64,000 bases of DNA from Streptomyces sp. Tue6028 (GTDB lineage: Bacteria; Actinomycetota; Actinomycetes; Streptomycetales; Streptomycetaceae), in assembly GCF_002300165.1 (NCBI RefSeq), contig NZ_MLCE01000034.1:1-64000 (forward strand), in the 5' to 3' direction. A program made the position numbers and the translations under genes. Shown here one piece after another: positions 40,466-49,465 of the stretch. Below the pieces are notes generated by a model. That model searched no databases. It saw only the letters and a list, made by a program, of their open reading frames with translations, and was not told the origin of the DNA. Within the stretch, counting starts at the first letter, position 1, and each line of letters opens with the position of its first letter.

Positions 40466-43400
40466 ATGCGCGTCAGGCGCGGACCACGGGCCGGACGCCG
40501 GCTGCTCGCCCTGCTGACGAGCGGTCTCCTGCTGGGGCTGGGCGCGCCCTCGCCGGCACATGCCGCGGCGCCCGCCCGGGGCGACACCCCGCCGGCGCAC
40601 CCCGCCGGCGCACCCTCCCGTGCCGCCACCACACCCGCCGCCGGCGCACCCTCCCGTGTCGCCACCACACCCGCCGCCGGCGCACCCTCCCGTGTCGCCA
40701 CCACGCGCGCCGGTGCCGCAACCGTGGGCGCCCGCGCCGCCGACGCGACGACGGTCTCGGTCGACAACCTGCGCACCGGCTGGGACCCGGACGAGCCCGG
40801 CCTGGCTCCCTCGGAGGTGGCCGCCTCCGACTTCGGCCGGCGGTTCTCCACCGCCGTGGACGGCCAGGTCTACGCCCAGCCGCTGGTGGCCGGGAACACG
40901 GTCGTCGCGGCCACCGAGAACGCCAAGGTGTACGGCCTCGACTCGACCACCGGGAAGATCAACTGGACGAAGACGCTGGGCGACCCCTGGCCCGCCTCGG
41001 CGATCGGCTGCGGTGACCTGGTGCCCAACTTCGGGGTCACCTCGACGCCCGTGTACGACCCGGCCACCCGCACCGTCTACCTCACCGCGAAGATCAACGA
41101 CGGCCCCGACACCAGCCACCCCAACTGGTACGTCCACGCGCTGGACGCGTCGACCGGCACCGAACGCAGCGGCTGGCCGGTGAAGGTGCAGGGCGCCCCG
41201 GTCAACGACCCCGGCCGCCCCTTCAACGCCTTCACCGCCGCTCAGCGCCCCGGCCTGCTCCTGATGGGCGGCTCCGTCTACGCCGCCTTCGCCTCGCACT
41301 GCGACATCGGCCCCTACGTCGGCTATGTGCTGGGCGTCAACACCACCAGCCGCGCCACCACGCTGTGGGCCAGCGAGGACTCGTCCGCCAACGGCATGGC
41401 CGGCATCTGGATGAGCGGTGGCGGCCTGGTCTCCGACGGACCCGGACGGATGTTCCTGTCCACCGGGAACGGCATCTCCCCGGCGCCCGGCCCCGGTTCG
41501 AACCCCCCGGGCCAGCTCGCCGAATCCGTGGTCCGTCTCGGCGTCAACAGCGACGGCACCATGTCGGCGCAGGACTTCTTCAGCCCCGCCAACGCCCCGA
41601 CCCTCGACACGAACGACACCGACCTCGGCTCGGGCGCCCCGGTCGCGCTGCCCGGCCCGGCCTTCGGCACCAGCGGTCATCCCCGTCTCCTGGTGGAGAT
41701 CGGCAAGGACGGCCGGCTCTTCCTCCTCGACCGCGACCACCTCGGCGGGCGCAGCCAGGGCCCCGGAGGCACCGACGCGGTGCTCGGCACCTTCGGCCCG
41801 TACGAGGGCGTCTGGGGACATCCGGCCGCCTACGGCGGAGAGGGCGGCCTCGTGTACACGATCGGCAGCAGGGGACCGCTGCGGGCGTTCACCTACGGCG
41901 TCAACGGCGCGGGCCTGCCCTCACTGACCAACACCGGCACCAGCTCCGGCACCTTCGGGTACACCTCGGGCTCGCCCGTGGTCACCTCCACCGGCACCAC
42001 ACCGGGATCGGCCCTCGTCTGGGCGGTCTACACGGACGGCTCCAACGGAGCCAACGCCCAGCTCCGCGCGTACGACGCCGTGCCGGTCAAGGGAACGCTG
42101 AACCTGCGCTTCTCCGCCCCCATCGGCACCGCGTCCAAGTTCTCCGTGCCCGCCACCGACGGCGGACGCGTCTACGTCGGCACCCGCGACGGCCATGTCA
42201 TCGCCTTCGGGCGGCCGTCCACCGCCGCGCTCAGCGGCGGCCCCGTCGACCTCGGCAAGGTCGCCGTGGGCGACACCGGGCACGCCACGGCGAAGGTGAC
42301 CGCCACCCAGGACGTGACCGTCACCGCGGTGAACACACCGGCCGGCAGCCAGTTCTCCGCCGCACCGACCGGGCTGCCGGTGACCCTGCACGCGGGGGAC
42401 ACGTACTCCGTGCCGGTGTCCTTCTCACCGACGACGCCGGGAGCGGACAGCTCCGTGCTGACGTTCGCCACCGACGCCGGGTCGGTCGGCCTCGGCCTGA
42501 CCGGCTACGGCACCCGGCCCGGTCTCACCGCCTTCCCCTCCGAGCTCGCCTTCGGCACCGTGGCCACCGGAACGGCCAAGACCCTCGGCGTCAGCTTCAC
42601 CAACACCGGCACGGAGCCCGAGACGATCACCGGCACCGGCCCGCCCGACAGCCCGTTCGGCGCCGAGGGCCTGCCCGCCGACGGCACCGTCGTACAACCC
42701 CAGCAGTCCGTCACGGTCCAGGTGACGTACGCCCCGACGGCCACCGGCGACGACACGGGAAGCCTCACCGTCACCGGCCCGAACGGCACCGCGAACGTCC
42801 TTCTCACCGGCAGCGCCGAGACCGGACAGGCACATCTGACGGTCACTCCGACATCCACCGACTTCGGCAGTGTCGCGGTCGGCAAGTCGGTCACCAAGAC
42901 CTTCGACATCAGCAACACCGGCAACATCCCCCTCACCATCACCAAGGCGGCGCCGCCCGCGGCACCGTTCCAGGTGACGAATCCGCTCAGCGAAGGCCAG
43001 GTGATCGGCCCGGAGGACGTGATCCACCAGTCCGTCACCTTCTCCCCGACCGCGGTCGGGGCGGCCTCCGGCACCTACCAGATCACCTCCGACGACGGGC
43101 GCGGACCGCAGAACGAGACGGTCAAGGGCACGGGCACCGCGCCCGGCCGGGTCACCGTGCCGGCACCCGGCGCGGGCGGCTGGCGGCTCAACGGCTCCGC
43201 CCGCCTGTCGGGCAACGACCTGCAACTCACCCAGACCGGCGCGCACCAGGCGGGCTCGGGGGTCTTCCCCGTCCCGGTGGCCACCGACGGACTCAAGGCG
43301 GCGTTCACCACCGTCATCGGCGGCGGCAGCGGCGCCGACGGCCTCACCTTCGGCCTGCTCGATCCCGCCAAGGCCACCCCCACCGCCCTGGGCACCGACG

Positions 43401-44341
43401 GCGGCGGCCTCGGCTGGGCGGGCAAGCCGGGCGTGGCCATCACCTTCGACACCTTCCGCAACCCGGGCGACCCGTCCGCGAACTTCGTCGGCATCACCGC
43501 CGCCACCAGCGGCGGCACCTTCACCTACGCGGCGACCGCCACGAACGTGCCCGACCTGCGCTCGGGTCCGCACGCCGTCTCCGTCTCCGTCGCCGGGAAG
43601 ACCCTCACCGTCTCCGTGGACGGCGTCCGGCTGCTCACGACGACGGTCGCCTCGCTGCCCCCGACAGCCCTGCTGGCCTTCACCGGCGCCAACGGCGGGA
43701 AGACCGACATCCACACCGTCCGGGACGCGGTGATCACCGCCACCTCCTACGCGGTACCGCCGCCCGGGCCCAACGGCTGGACCCTGAACGGCTCCGCCGC
43801 CTTGTCCGGCACCGACCTCGTGCTCACGAAGACCGCGCAGAACACCACGGGGTCCGGGATCCAGGGCACCGCCGTACCGTCGGCGCGGCTGAAGGCGAGC
43901 TTCACCGCGACCATCGGCGGCGGCACCGGCGCGGACGGCCTGGCCTTCATGCTGCTCGACGCGTCCAAGGCGAAGCCCACCGCGCTGGGCGGGGGCGGGG
44001 GCGGCCTGGGCTACGCGGGACTGCCGGGCATCGCGGTCACCCTGGACACCTTCCGCAACACCGGCGACCCGTCGGCCAACTTCGTGGGCGTGGCCACCGG
44101 CGGGACGGGCGCGCCCTTCACATACGCCGCCACCTCGACCGCCGTGCCCGATCTGCGGTCCGGCCGGCACGTCGTCGACGTGAGCGTCACGACCGCCGGG
44201 CACCTGCTGGTGAGCGTGGACGGCACACAGGTCATCGACACCGCGGTGAAGCTGCCGCAGAACGTGCTGACCGGGTTCGGCGGCGCCAACGGCGGCCGCA
44301 CGGACAACCACACGGTCAACGGAGTCAAGATCACCTACTGA
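40466..44341 (+). CDS. Large secreted protein: beta-propeller, Ig-like (ASH) repeats and two lectin-like domains
   Basis: This 1291-residue exported protein has the following order: signal peptide (1-34, ending PAHA); a 36-bp DNA repeat giving three 12-residue AGAPSR(A/V)ATTP units (about 46-82); a PQQ-like beta-propeller (about 90-590, for example GQVYAQPLVAGNTVVAATENAKVYGLDSTTG and DGRLFLLDRDHLGG); about three choice-of-anchor D/ASH Ig-like repeats (about 590-890, each with VSFSPTTPGA or VTFSPTAVGA); and two L-type-lectin-like domains (about 900-1090, 1095-1290, each with GADGL and VTLDTFRNTGDPSANFVG). It has no sorting motif. It probably binds glycans outside the cell; enzymatic activity is not evident. 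Confidence 0.85.
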   Translation: MRVRRGPRAGRRLLALLTSGLLLGLGAPSPAHAAAPARGDTPPAHPAGAPSRAATTPAAGAPSRVATTPAAGAPSRVATTRAGAATVGARAADATTVSVDNLRTGWDPDEPGLAPSEVAASDFGRRFSTAVDGQVYAQPLVAGNTVVAATENAKVYGLDSTTGKINWTKTLGDPWPASAIGCGDLVPNFGVTSTPVYDPATRTVYLTAKINDGPDTSHPNWYVHALDASTGTERSGWPVKVQGAPVNDPGRPFNAFTAAQRPGLLLMGGSVYAAFASHCDIGPYVGYVLGVNTTSRATTLWASEDSSANGMAGIWMSGGGLVSDGPGRMFLSTGNGISPAPGPGSNPPGQLAESVVRLGVNSDGTMSAQDFFSPANAPTLDTNDTDLGSGAPVALPGPAFGTSGHPRLLVEIGKDGRLFLLDRDHLGGRSQGPGGTDAVLGTFGPYEGVWGHPAAYGGEGGLVYTIGSRGPLRAFTYGVNGAGLPSLTNTGTSSGTFGYTSGSPVVTSTGTTPGSALVWAVYTDGSNGANAQLRAYDAVPVKGTLNLRFSAPIGTASKFSVPATDGGRVYVGTRDGHVIAFGRPSTAALSGGPVDLGKVAVGDTGHATAKVTATQDVTVTAVNTPAGSQFSAAPTGLPVTLHAGDTYSVPVSFSPTTPGADSSVLTFATDAGSVGLGLTGYGTRPGLTAFPSELAFGTVATGTAKTLGVSFTNTGTEPETITGTGPPDSPFGAEGLPADGTVVQPQQSVTVQVTYAPTATGDDTGSLTVTGPNGTANVLLTGSAETGQAHLTVTPTSTDFGSVAVGKSVTKTFDISNTGNIPLTITKAAPPAAPFQVTNPLSEGQVIGPEDVIHQSVTFSPTAVGAASGTYQITSDDGRGPQNETVKGTGTAPGRVTVPAPGAGGWRLNGSARLSGNDLQLTQTGAHQAGSGVFPVPVATDGLKAAFTTVIGGGSGADGLTFGLLDPAKATPTALGTDGGGLGWAGKPGVAITFDTFRNPGDPSANFVGITAATSGGTFTYAATATNVPDLRSGPHAVSVSVAGKTLTVSVDGVRLLTTTVASLPPTALLAFTGANGGKTDIHTVRDAVITATSYAVPPPGPNGWTLNGSAALSGTDLVLTKTAQNTTGSGIQGTAVPSARLKASFTATIGGGTGADGLAFMLLDASKAKPTALGGGGGGLGYAGLPGIAVTLDTFRNTGDPSANFVGVATGGTGAPFTYAATSTAVPDLRSGRHVVDVSVTTAGHLLVSVDGTQVIDTAVKLPQNVLTGFGGANGGRTDNHTVNGVKITY

Positions 44342-44421
44342 GGTCCCGGCCGGGACACCCACCGAGGCCCGTGCGGCACGTGCGACAGGTCCCGAGGCCG
44401 CGACAGAGCGAGGAGAGCATC

Positions 44422-44877
44422 ATGCGTCGACCGGTCACCCCCCTGCTGGCCGCGGTGGCGTTCGCGTCCTGCTTCGGCCTGCCCTACCCCGCGATGGCGG
44501 CGCCCGAGCCGCCCCGGCTGACCGTCATGGTCGCCGAGACCGACACGATGGGGCGCGTGCTCACGGACCCGAACGGCCGTACGCTCTACCGCTTCGAGCC
44601 GGAGGGCTCCGGAACCGTCACCTGCGTGGGCCCCTGCACGGACACCCGCAAGCCGCTGCTCAGTCCGCCCGGCGCCGAACTGCGCCTGCCGCCCGGCATC
44701 GCCGGCACGCTGGGCACCGTCCCCCGGCCCGACGGAGGGAACCAGGTGACGTACGACGGCTTCCCGCTGTACTGGTACACCGACGACGTCCAGCCGGCCG
44801 ACACCAACGGGGTCGACCTGTTCTGGCACGTCATCAACCCTCGGAACGCGCCGGTACCGGCCGGGAAGCGGAGCTGA
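44422..44877 (+). CDS. Secreted COG4315 family protein
   Basis: This 151-residue exported protein has a signal peptide (about 1-26, ending PAMAA) followed by two beta-type repeats of the COG4315/'secreted repeat of unknown function' family: VLTDPNGRTLYRFEPEGSGTVTCVGPCTD (about 52-80) and VTYDGFPLYWYTDD (about 108-121). The family role is unknown. It follows the lectin-like gene by 80 bp, which include the palindrome GTCCCGGCCGGGAC. Its last 44 bp overlap the 3' end of the convergent CDP-alcohol phosphatidyltransferase. Confidence 0.82.
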   Translation: MRRPVTPLLAAVAFASCFGLPYPAMAAPEPPRLTVMVAETDTMGRVLTDPNGRTLYRFEPEGSGTVTCVGPCTDTRKPLLSPPGAELRLPPGIAGTLGTVPRPDGGNQVTYDGFPLYWYTDDVQPADTNGVDLFWHVINPRNAPVPAGKRS

Positions 44878-45685
44878 CCGACAGCGCGAGCACCCTGGCG
44901 GCGGGCCGGTCCGCGCCGGCGTTCCGGTCCTCGCGGCCCGCTCCGGCGCCGCGGTCCGCCGCCGCGGCCGTCCGGCCGCCCCGGCGCCACAGCCACACGA
45001 CGTCCCGGCCGAACGACCACACGAGCAGCGCCAGGGCCAGCAGCACCGCCGCCGCGGCCGCCGCGCGCGGCAGGACCCCGGCGCCCGCGACGAGCAGCAC
45101 GATCCCCTGCATCGCGGCGACCGTCTTGCGCGCCATGCTCGGCGGCAGCGCGGCGTTCAGCCAGGGCAGCACCCGGGCCGCCGCCACGAACGCGTAGCGC
45201 ATCGTGCCGATCAGCAGCACCCACGGGCCGAGCGACATCGCGACGTACACGCTCAGCACCAGGATCAGGAACGCGTCGACCTCCATGTCGAAGCGGGCAC
45301 CGAGGGCGGAGGACGTACCGGTGCGCCGGGCCACCTTGCCGTCGACGCCGTCGAGGATCAGTGCGACCGCCGTCAGACCGACCAGCAGGCTGACCGGGGG
45401 AGAGCTCTGGAACGAGTCGGCGACCAGCGCGGTGACCCCGCCCACCAGGATCGCGCGGCCCAGCGTCACCCGGTTGGCCGGACCGAAGGAGCGGGGTTGT
45501 GAACGGCGCAGGGCCCGGGTCAGCACCGCCCAGGTGGCGATCGCGAAGGCCAGACCGGTGAGCCAGCCCGCGGGCCCCATACCGATCGCCGTGCCCAGCA
45601 GAGCCAGCAGCACGAGCTGCACACCGGCTCCCACGATGGTCTCCTGCTGGGGAAGCCTCGCGTCGTACGTGTTGTTCAGGGCCAC
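44834..45685 (-). CDS. CDP-alcohol phosphatidyltransferase family protein
   Basis: This 283-residue membrane enzyme transfers a phosphatidyl-type group from a CDP-alcohol. The full signature DGKVAR...G...D...D is present (DGKVARRTGTSSALGARFDMEVD, about 123-145), with six or so helices. The GTG at 45685 follows GGAGG; the longer frame starts inside the divergent gene region. It lies 106 bp from the divergent dehydrogenase of the FAPy-type cluster and may make a lipid carrier or membrane-bound product for it (inference). The alcohol acceptor is not evident. Confidence 0.87.
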   Translation of the reverse strand: MALNNTYDARLPQQETIVGAGVQLVLLALLGTAIGMGPAGWLTGLAFAIATWAVLTRALRRSQPRSFGPANRVTLGRAILVGGVTALVADSFQSSPPVSLLVGLTAVALILDGVDGKVARRTGTSSALGARFDMEVDAFLILVLSVYVAMSLGPWVLLIGTMRYAFVAAARVLPWLNAALPPSMARKTVAAMQGIVLLVAGAGVLPRAAAAAAVLLALALLVWSFGRDVVWLWRRGGRTAAAADRGAGAGREDRNAGADRPAARVLALSVSSASRPVPARSEG

Positions 45686-45791
45686 CGCACATCCTCCGGC
45701 CGTATGACAGAGTCGATCAACGCCGCGTACAGTGCGCGGCTTGTCACCGCTCCGTACGTGAAGATCTGCTGAATCGTTCAGGGGGACGCTC

Positions 45792-46772
45792 ATGGAACTC
45801 ACAGCCCGGGCCTTCTGGCTCGGCTCTCCCGGACACGGCGAGATCCGCGAAGTCACCGTGCCCGCGCCCCGCGAGGGGCAGGTGCGGGTGCGCGCGCTCT
45901 ACTCCGGGGTGAGCCGGGGCACCGAGACCCTCGTCTTCCGCGGCGGCGTTCCGGAAAGCCAGCATGCTTCGATGCGTGCACCGTTCCAGGAGGGGAATTT
46001 CCCCGCGCCGGTCAAGTACGGCTATCTGAGCGTCGGCCAGGTGGAGGAAGGACCCGAGTCGCTGCTCGGCCGGACCGTCTTCTGCCTGTATCCGCACCAG
46101 ACGCACTACGTGGTCCCGGTCGAGGCGGTGACCGTTGTGCCGGACACCGTGCCCGCCCCGCGCGCCGTGCTCGCCGGGACCGTGGAGACCGCGGTGAACG
46201 CGCTGTGGGACGCGGCCCCGCTGGTCGGCGACCGGATCGCCGTGGTGGGCGGCGGCATGGTCGGCTGTTCCGTCGCCGCGCTGCTCGCCCGCTTCCCCGG
46301 CGTACGGGTGCAGCTCGTCGACGCCGACCCGTCGCGGGCGGACATCGCCCGGGCGCTCGGTGTCGACTTCGCGCTGCCCGGGGACGCCGCCGGCGAGTGC
46401 GACCTCGTCGTGCACGCCAGCGCCACCGAGGCCGGGCTCACCCGGTCCCTGGAACTCCTCACCGACGAGGGGACCGTGCTCGAACTGAGCTGGTACGGCG
46501 ACCGGCGCGTCAGCCTGCCGCTCGGCGAGGCCTTCCACTCGCGCCGCCTGGTCGTCCGCAGCAGCCAGGTCGGCTCCGTCTCCCCGGCCCGCCGCTCCGG
46601 CAGGACGTACGCCGACCGGCTCGCGCTCGCCCTGGAACTGCTCGCCGAGCCGGCGTTCGACGCGCTCGTCACCGGCGAGTGCGCCTTCGGTGAACTGCCC
46701 GACGTCATGGCGAAGCTCGCCGCCGGATCCATACCCGGCCTGTGCCACCGGGTGGTCTACGACGACGTTTGA
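45792..46772 (+). CDS. Zinc-type alcohol dehydrogenase homologue (BchC-like), no catalytic Cys
   Basis: This 326-residue medium-chain dehydrogenase has a GroES-like N-terminal half (VTVPAPREGQVRVRALYSGVSRGTET) and an NAD(P) Rossmann half with VVGGGMVGCSVAALLA (about 152-167). The catalytic-zinc cysteine expected in CGxCHxD is absent: SGVSRGT stands there. It resembles the BchC-like subgroup of dehydrogenases that act without the normal zinc site. It opens the plus-strand run that includes the QueD-like, glycosyltransferase, methyltransferase and flippase genes. The substrate is unknown. Confidence 0.78.
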   Translation: MELTARAFWLGSPGHGEIREVTVPAPREGQVRVRALYSGVSRGTETLVFRGGVPESQHASMRAPFQEGNFPAPVKYGYLSVGQVEEGPESLLGRTVFCLYPHQTHYVVPVEAVTVVPDTVPAPRAVLAGTVETAVNALWDAAPLVGDRIAVVGGGMVGCSVAALLARFPGVRVQLVDADPSRADIARALGVDFALPGDAAGECDLVVHASATEAGLTRSLELLTDEGTVLELSWYGDRRVSLPLGEAFHSRRLVVRSSQVGSVSPARRSGRTYADRLALALELLAEPAFDALVTGECAFGELPDVMAKLAAGSIPGLCHRVVYDDV

Positions 46773-46908
46773 GCCCGCGGCAAGCTGCCTGACCTCCGAG
46801 GACTCCGAAGAAAGGGGAACGGGCGGCTGAACAAGGAGAACCAGGCAGCCGTACTACACGACGTGCCCCGGCAGGGGATCAGACGCACCGCACCTGGAGG
46901 GTCGTCCG

Positions 46909-47307
46909 TTGTTCAGCATCACCGTCCGCGATCACCTGATGATCGCCCACAGCTTCCGTGGCGAGGTCTTCGGCCCCGCGCAGCGCCTGCACGGGGCGAC
47001 GTTCCTGGTGGACGCCACCTTCCGTCGCGCCGAGCTGGACGACGACAACATCGTCGTCGACATCGGACTGGCCACGCAGGAACTCGGCGCCGTCGTGAGC
47101 GAACTGAACTACCGCAACCTCGACAACGAAGCCGACTTCAAGGACACCAACACCTCGACGGAGTTCCTGGCCAAGGTCATCGCCGACCGGCTCGCCGACC
47201 GCGTGCACGCCGGCGCCCTGGGCGAGGGCGCCCACGGCCTGTCCGGCATCACCGTCACCCTGCACGAGTCGCACATCGCCTGGGCGAGTTACGAGCGTGC
47301 GCTGTGA
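46909..47307 (+). CDS. 6-carboxytetrahydropterin synthase/PTPS-fold protein with degenerate active site
   Basis: This 132-residue T-fold protein is of the QueD/6-pyruvoyl-tetrahydropterin synthase family. Family features kept are MIAHSF, RLHGATFLV and the glutamate in VTLHESHIAW. Lost features are the catalytic Cys before RLHG (Ala in place), the second zinc His of HGH (HGA) and the His of the LDHH region (LDNEADF). It therefore probably no longer catalyses the normal reaction. The start is TTG after GGAGG; the next gene overlaps (GTGA). Context suggests a pterin- or pyrimidine-binding role in a GTP-derived pathway. Confidence 0.8.
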   Translation: MFSITVRDHLMIAHSFRGEVFGPAQRLHGATFLVDATFRRAELDDDNIVVDIGLATQELGAVVSELNYRNLDNEADFKDTNTSTEFLAKVIADRLADRVHAGALGEGAHGLSGITVTLHESHIAWASYERAL

Positions 47308-48527
47308 CCGACACGACCCTCGACCAGGCGATCCCGAACCGGGGCCTGGCGTCCGGGCCCAGGGACCAGATGTCCCTGAACTACCGGCCCGTGCGGCACA
47401 CGGCACTCAAGAACGCCGAGATCATCCCCATGTCCCTGCGCTCCGTGCACTTCGTCATGCCGGGCGGCGTCGACGACCCGGCCGCGCCCAGCGGCGGCAA
47501 CGCCTACGACCGCCGGCTCTGCCTGGACCTGCCCGGCTTCGGCTGGCAGGTGCACCGGCACGCCGTCCCGGGCGACTGGCCCCGGCCCCAGGCAGCCGCC
47601 CGCACCGAACTCGCTCGGACACTGGCCGAGTTCCCGGACGGCACCGTCGTCCTGCTGGACGGCCTGGTCGCCTGCGGTGTCCCGGAGATCGTCGTGCCCG
47701 AGGCCGAACGGCTGCGCCTCGCGGTGCTGGTGCACCTGCCGCTCGGCGACGAGACCGGGCTGCCGCCCGCGGTCGCCGCCGAGCTCGACGCCCTCGAACG
47801 AGCGACGCTGCGGGCCGTACCGGCCGTCGTCGCCACCAGCGACTGGGCCGTACGCCGCCTCGTCTCCCACCACGGCCTCGCCCCGGACCGCGTCCATGTC
47901 GCGGCGCCCGGCGCCGACATCGCGCCGCTCGCCCCCGGCACCGACGGCGTCTCCCGCCTGCTGTGCGTCGCGGCCGTCACCCCGCGCAAGGGACAGCACC
48001 GGCTGATCGAGGCCCTCGCGACCGTCACCGACCTGCCCTGGAGCTGCGTCTGCGTCGGCGGACTCACCCAGGACCCGGCGTACGTCGCCCGACTGCGCGC
48101 CCTGATCGAGAGGCACGGCCTCGGCGACCGTCTGCACCTCGCGGGACCACAGGCCGGCGCGGAACTCGACGCGAGCTACGCCGCCGCCGACCTGATGGTC
48201 CTCACCTCCTACGCGGAGACCTACGGCATGGCCGTCACCGAGGCGCTCGCCCGCGGGATCCCCGTACTGGCGACCGACGTCGGCGGCCTTCCCGAAGCGG
48301 TCGGACGCGCACCCGACGGAGGGGTGCCCGGAATCCTCGTACCGCCGGAGGACCCGGCGGCGCTCGCCGTGGAACTGCGCGGCTGGTTCGGCGAGGCCGA
48401 CGTGCGCCGCCGCCTGAAGGCCGCCGCCCGCAGCCGGCGCGCCGCGCTCGACGGCTGGGCCGCCACGGCCCGCAGTCTCGCCGGCGTGCTGTCCCGGCTG
48501 CCCAGGGAACCCCGGAGGGCGGCATGA
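47304..48527 (+). CDS. Glycosyltransferase family 4
   Basis: This 407-residue GT-B retaining glycosyltransferase has an N-terminal acceptor domain starting HFVMPGGVDDPAAPSGGNAYDRRL and a C-terminal donor domain with SRLLCVAAVTPRKGQHRLIEAL (about 215), LAGPQAGAELDASYAAADLMVLTSYAETYGMAVTEALARGIPVLATDVGGLPEAV, which contains the EX7E-type pair (about 290-345). The GTG at 47304 is coupled to the previous stop; a Met at codon 32 (MSLNYRPV) is an alternative. It is coupled to the methyltransferase behind, so sugar transfer to the cluster product is likely (inference). Confidence 0.87.
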   Translation: MTDTTLDQAIPNRGLASGPRDQMSLNYRPVRHTALKNAEIIPMSLRSVHFVMPGGVDDPAAPSGGNAYDRRLCLDLPGFGWQVHRHAVPGDWPRPQAAARTELARTLAEFPDGTVVLLDGLVACGVPEIVVPEAERLRLAVLVHLPLGDETGLPPAVAAELDALERATLRAVPAVVATSDWAVRRLVSHHGLAPDRVHVAAPGADIAPLAPGTDGVSRLLCVAAVTPRKGQHRLIEALATVTDLPWSCVCVGGLTQDPAYVARLRALIERHGLGDRLHLAGPQAGAELDASYAAADLMVLTSYAETYGMAVTEALARGIPVLATDVGGLPEAVGRAPDGGVPGILVPPEDPAALAVELRGWFGEADVRRRLKAAARSRRAALDGWAATARSLAGVLSRLPREPRRAA

Positions 48528-49465
48528 GCACGGCGATGACCCCCGCGGGGGTTCCCGAACCGGGCACGGCCGTGCCCGGGGTGCCGGAGACGACGGGGAG
48601 GACCGCTGTGCCCGGTCAGCGTGCGCGTACGGCCGACGCCGACGACGTGACTCGATACGCACCGCAGTGGCTCCGGTTGCGGGAGGGGGCCGACGCCTCG
48701 GCGCGGGCGCACGACCTGCTCGACCCGCTGCGCATCCGGCTCGCGAACCGGCCGGGGCGCGGCGACCTGGTGGTGCACGACCTCGGCTGCGGCACCGGCT
48801 CCATGGGCCGCTGGCTCGCGCCCCGGATCGACGGCGCCCAGCACTGGGTGCTGCACGACCGCGACCCGTACCTGCTGCACTTCGCCACCGCCGGAGCGCC
48901 CCGCGCGGCGGCCGACGGCAGCCATGTCTCGGTCACCACGCAGCGCGGCGACATCGGCCGGCTCACCGCGGACGTGCTCGAAGGGGCCTCGCTGGTGACG
49001 GCCTCCGCCCTGCTGGACGTGCTGACCGCCGAGGAGATCGACCGGCTCGCCGCGGCCTGCGCCGGAGCCGGCGTCCCGGCCCTGCTGACGCTGTCCGTCG
49101 TCGGACGGGTCGAACTCACGCCCGCCGACCCGCTCGACGCCGAGATCGCCGAGGCGTTCAACGCCCACCAGCGCCGTGGCGGACTGACCGGCCCGGACGC
49201 CGTCACGACGGCCTGCGAAGCCTTCGGACGGTACGGCGCGACGGTACGGGTGCACCCGAGCCCCTGGCGGCTCGGCCCCGACGACGCCGAGCTCGCCCAG
49301 GAGTGGCTGCGCGGCTGGGTCGGCGCGGCCGTCGAGCAGCGTCCCGAGCTGGCGGCCCGGGCGGAGTCCTATCTGACGTCTCGCCTGGAAGCCTGTGCGG
49401 CGGGAGAGATGAGGGTGGTGGTCCACCACAGCGACCTCCTGGCGCTGCCGGGCGGTGCGCGGTGA
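48524..49465 (+). CDS. Class I SAM-dependent methyltransferase
   Basis: This 313-residue Rossmann-fold methyltransferase has motif I VVHDLGCGTGSMGRWLA (about 82-98), an acidic loop HDRDPYLLHF after beta-2, QRGDIGRLTADVLEGASLVTASALLDVLTAEEI (motif II region) and a helical C-terminal part. The first 40 residues are low-complexity. The start overlaps the glycosyltransferase stop by 4 bp and the stop overlaps the next gene. The methyl acceptor is unknown; a small-molecule substrate fits the cluster. Confidence 0.87.
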   Translation: MSTAMTPAGVPEPGTAVPGVPETTGRTAVPGQRARTADADDVTRYAPQWLRLREGADASARAHDLLDPLRIRLANRPGRGDLVVHDLGCGTGSMGRWLAPRIDGAQHWVLHDRDPYLLHFATAGAPRAAADGSHVSVTTQRGDIGRLTADVLEGASLVTASALLDVLTAEEIDRLAAACAGAGVPALLTLSVVGRVELTPADPLDAEIAEAFNAHQRRGGLTGPDAVTTACEAFGRYGATVRVHPSPWRLGPDDAELAQEWLRGWVGAAVEQRPELAARAESYLTSRLEACAAGEMRVVVHHSDLLALPGGAR

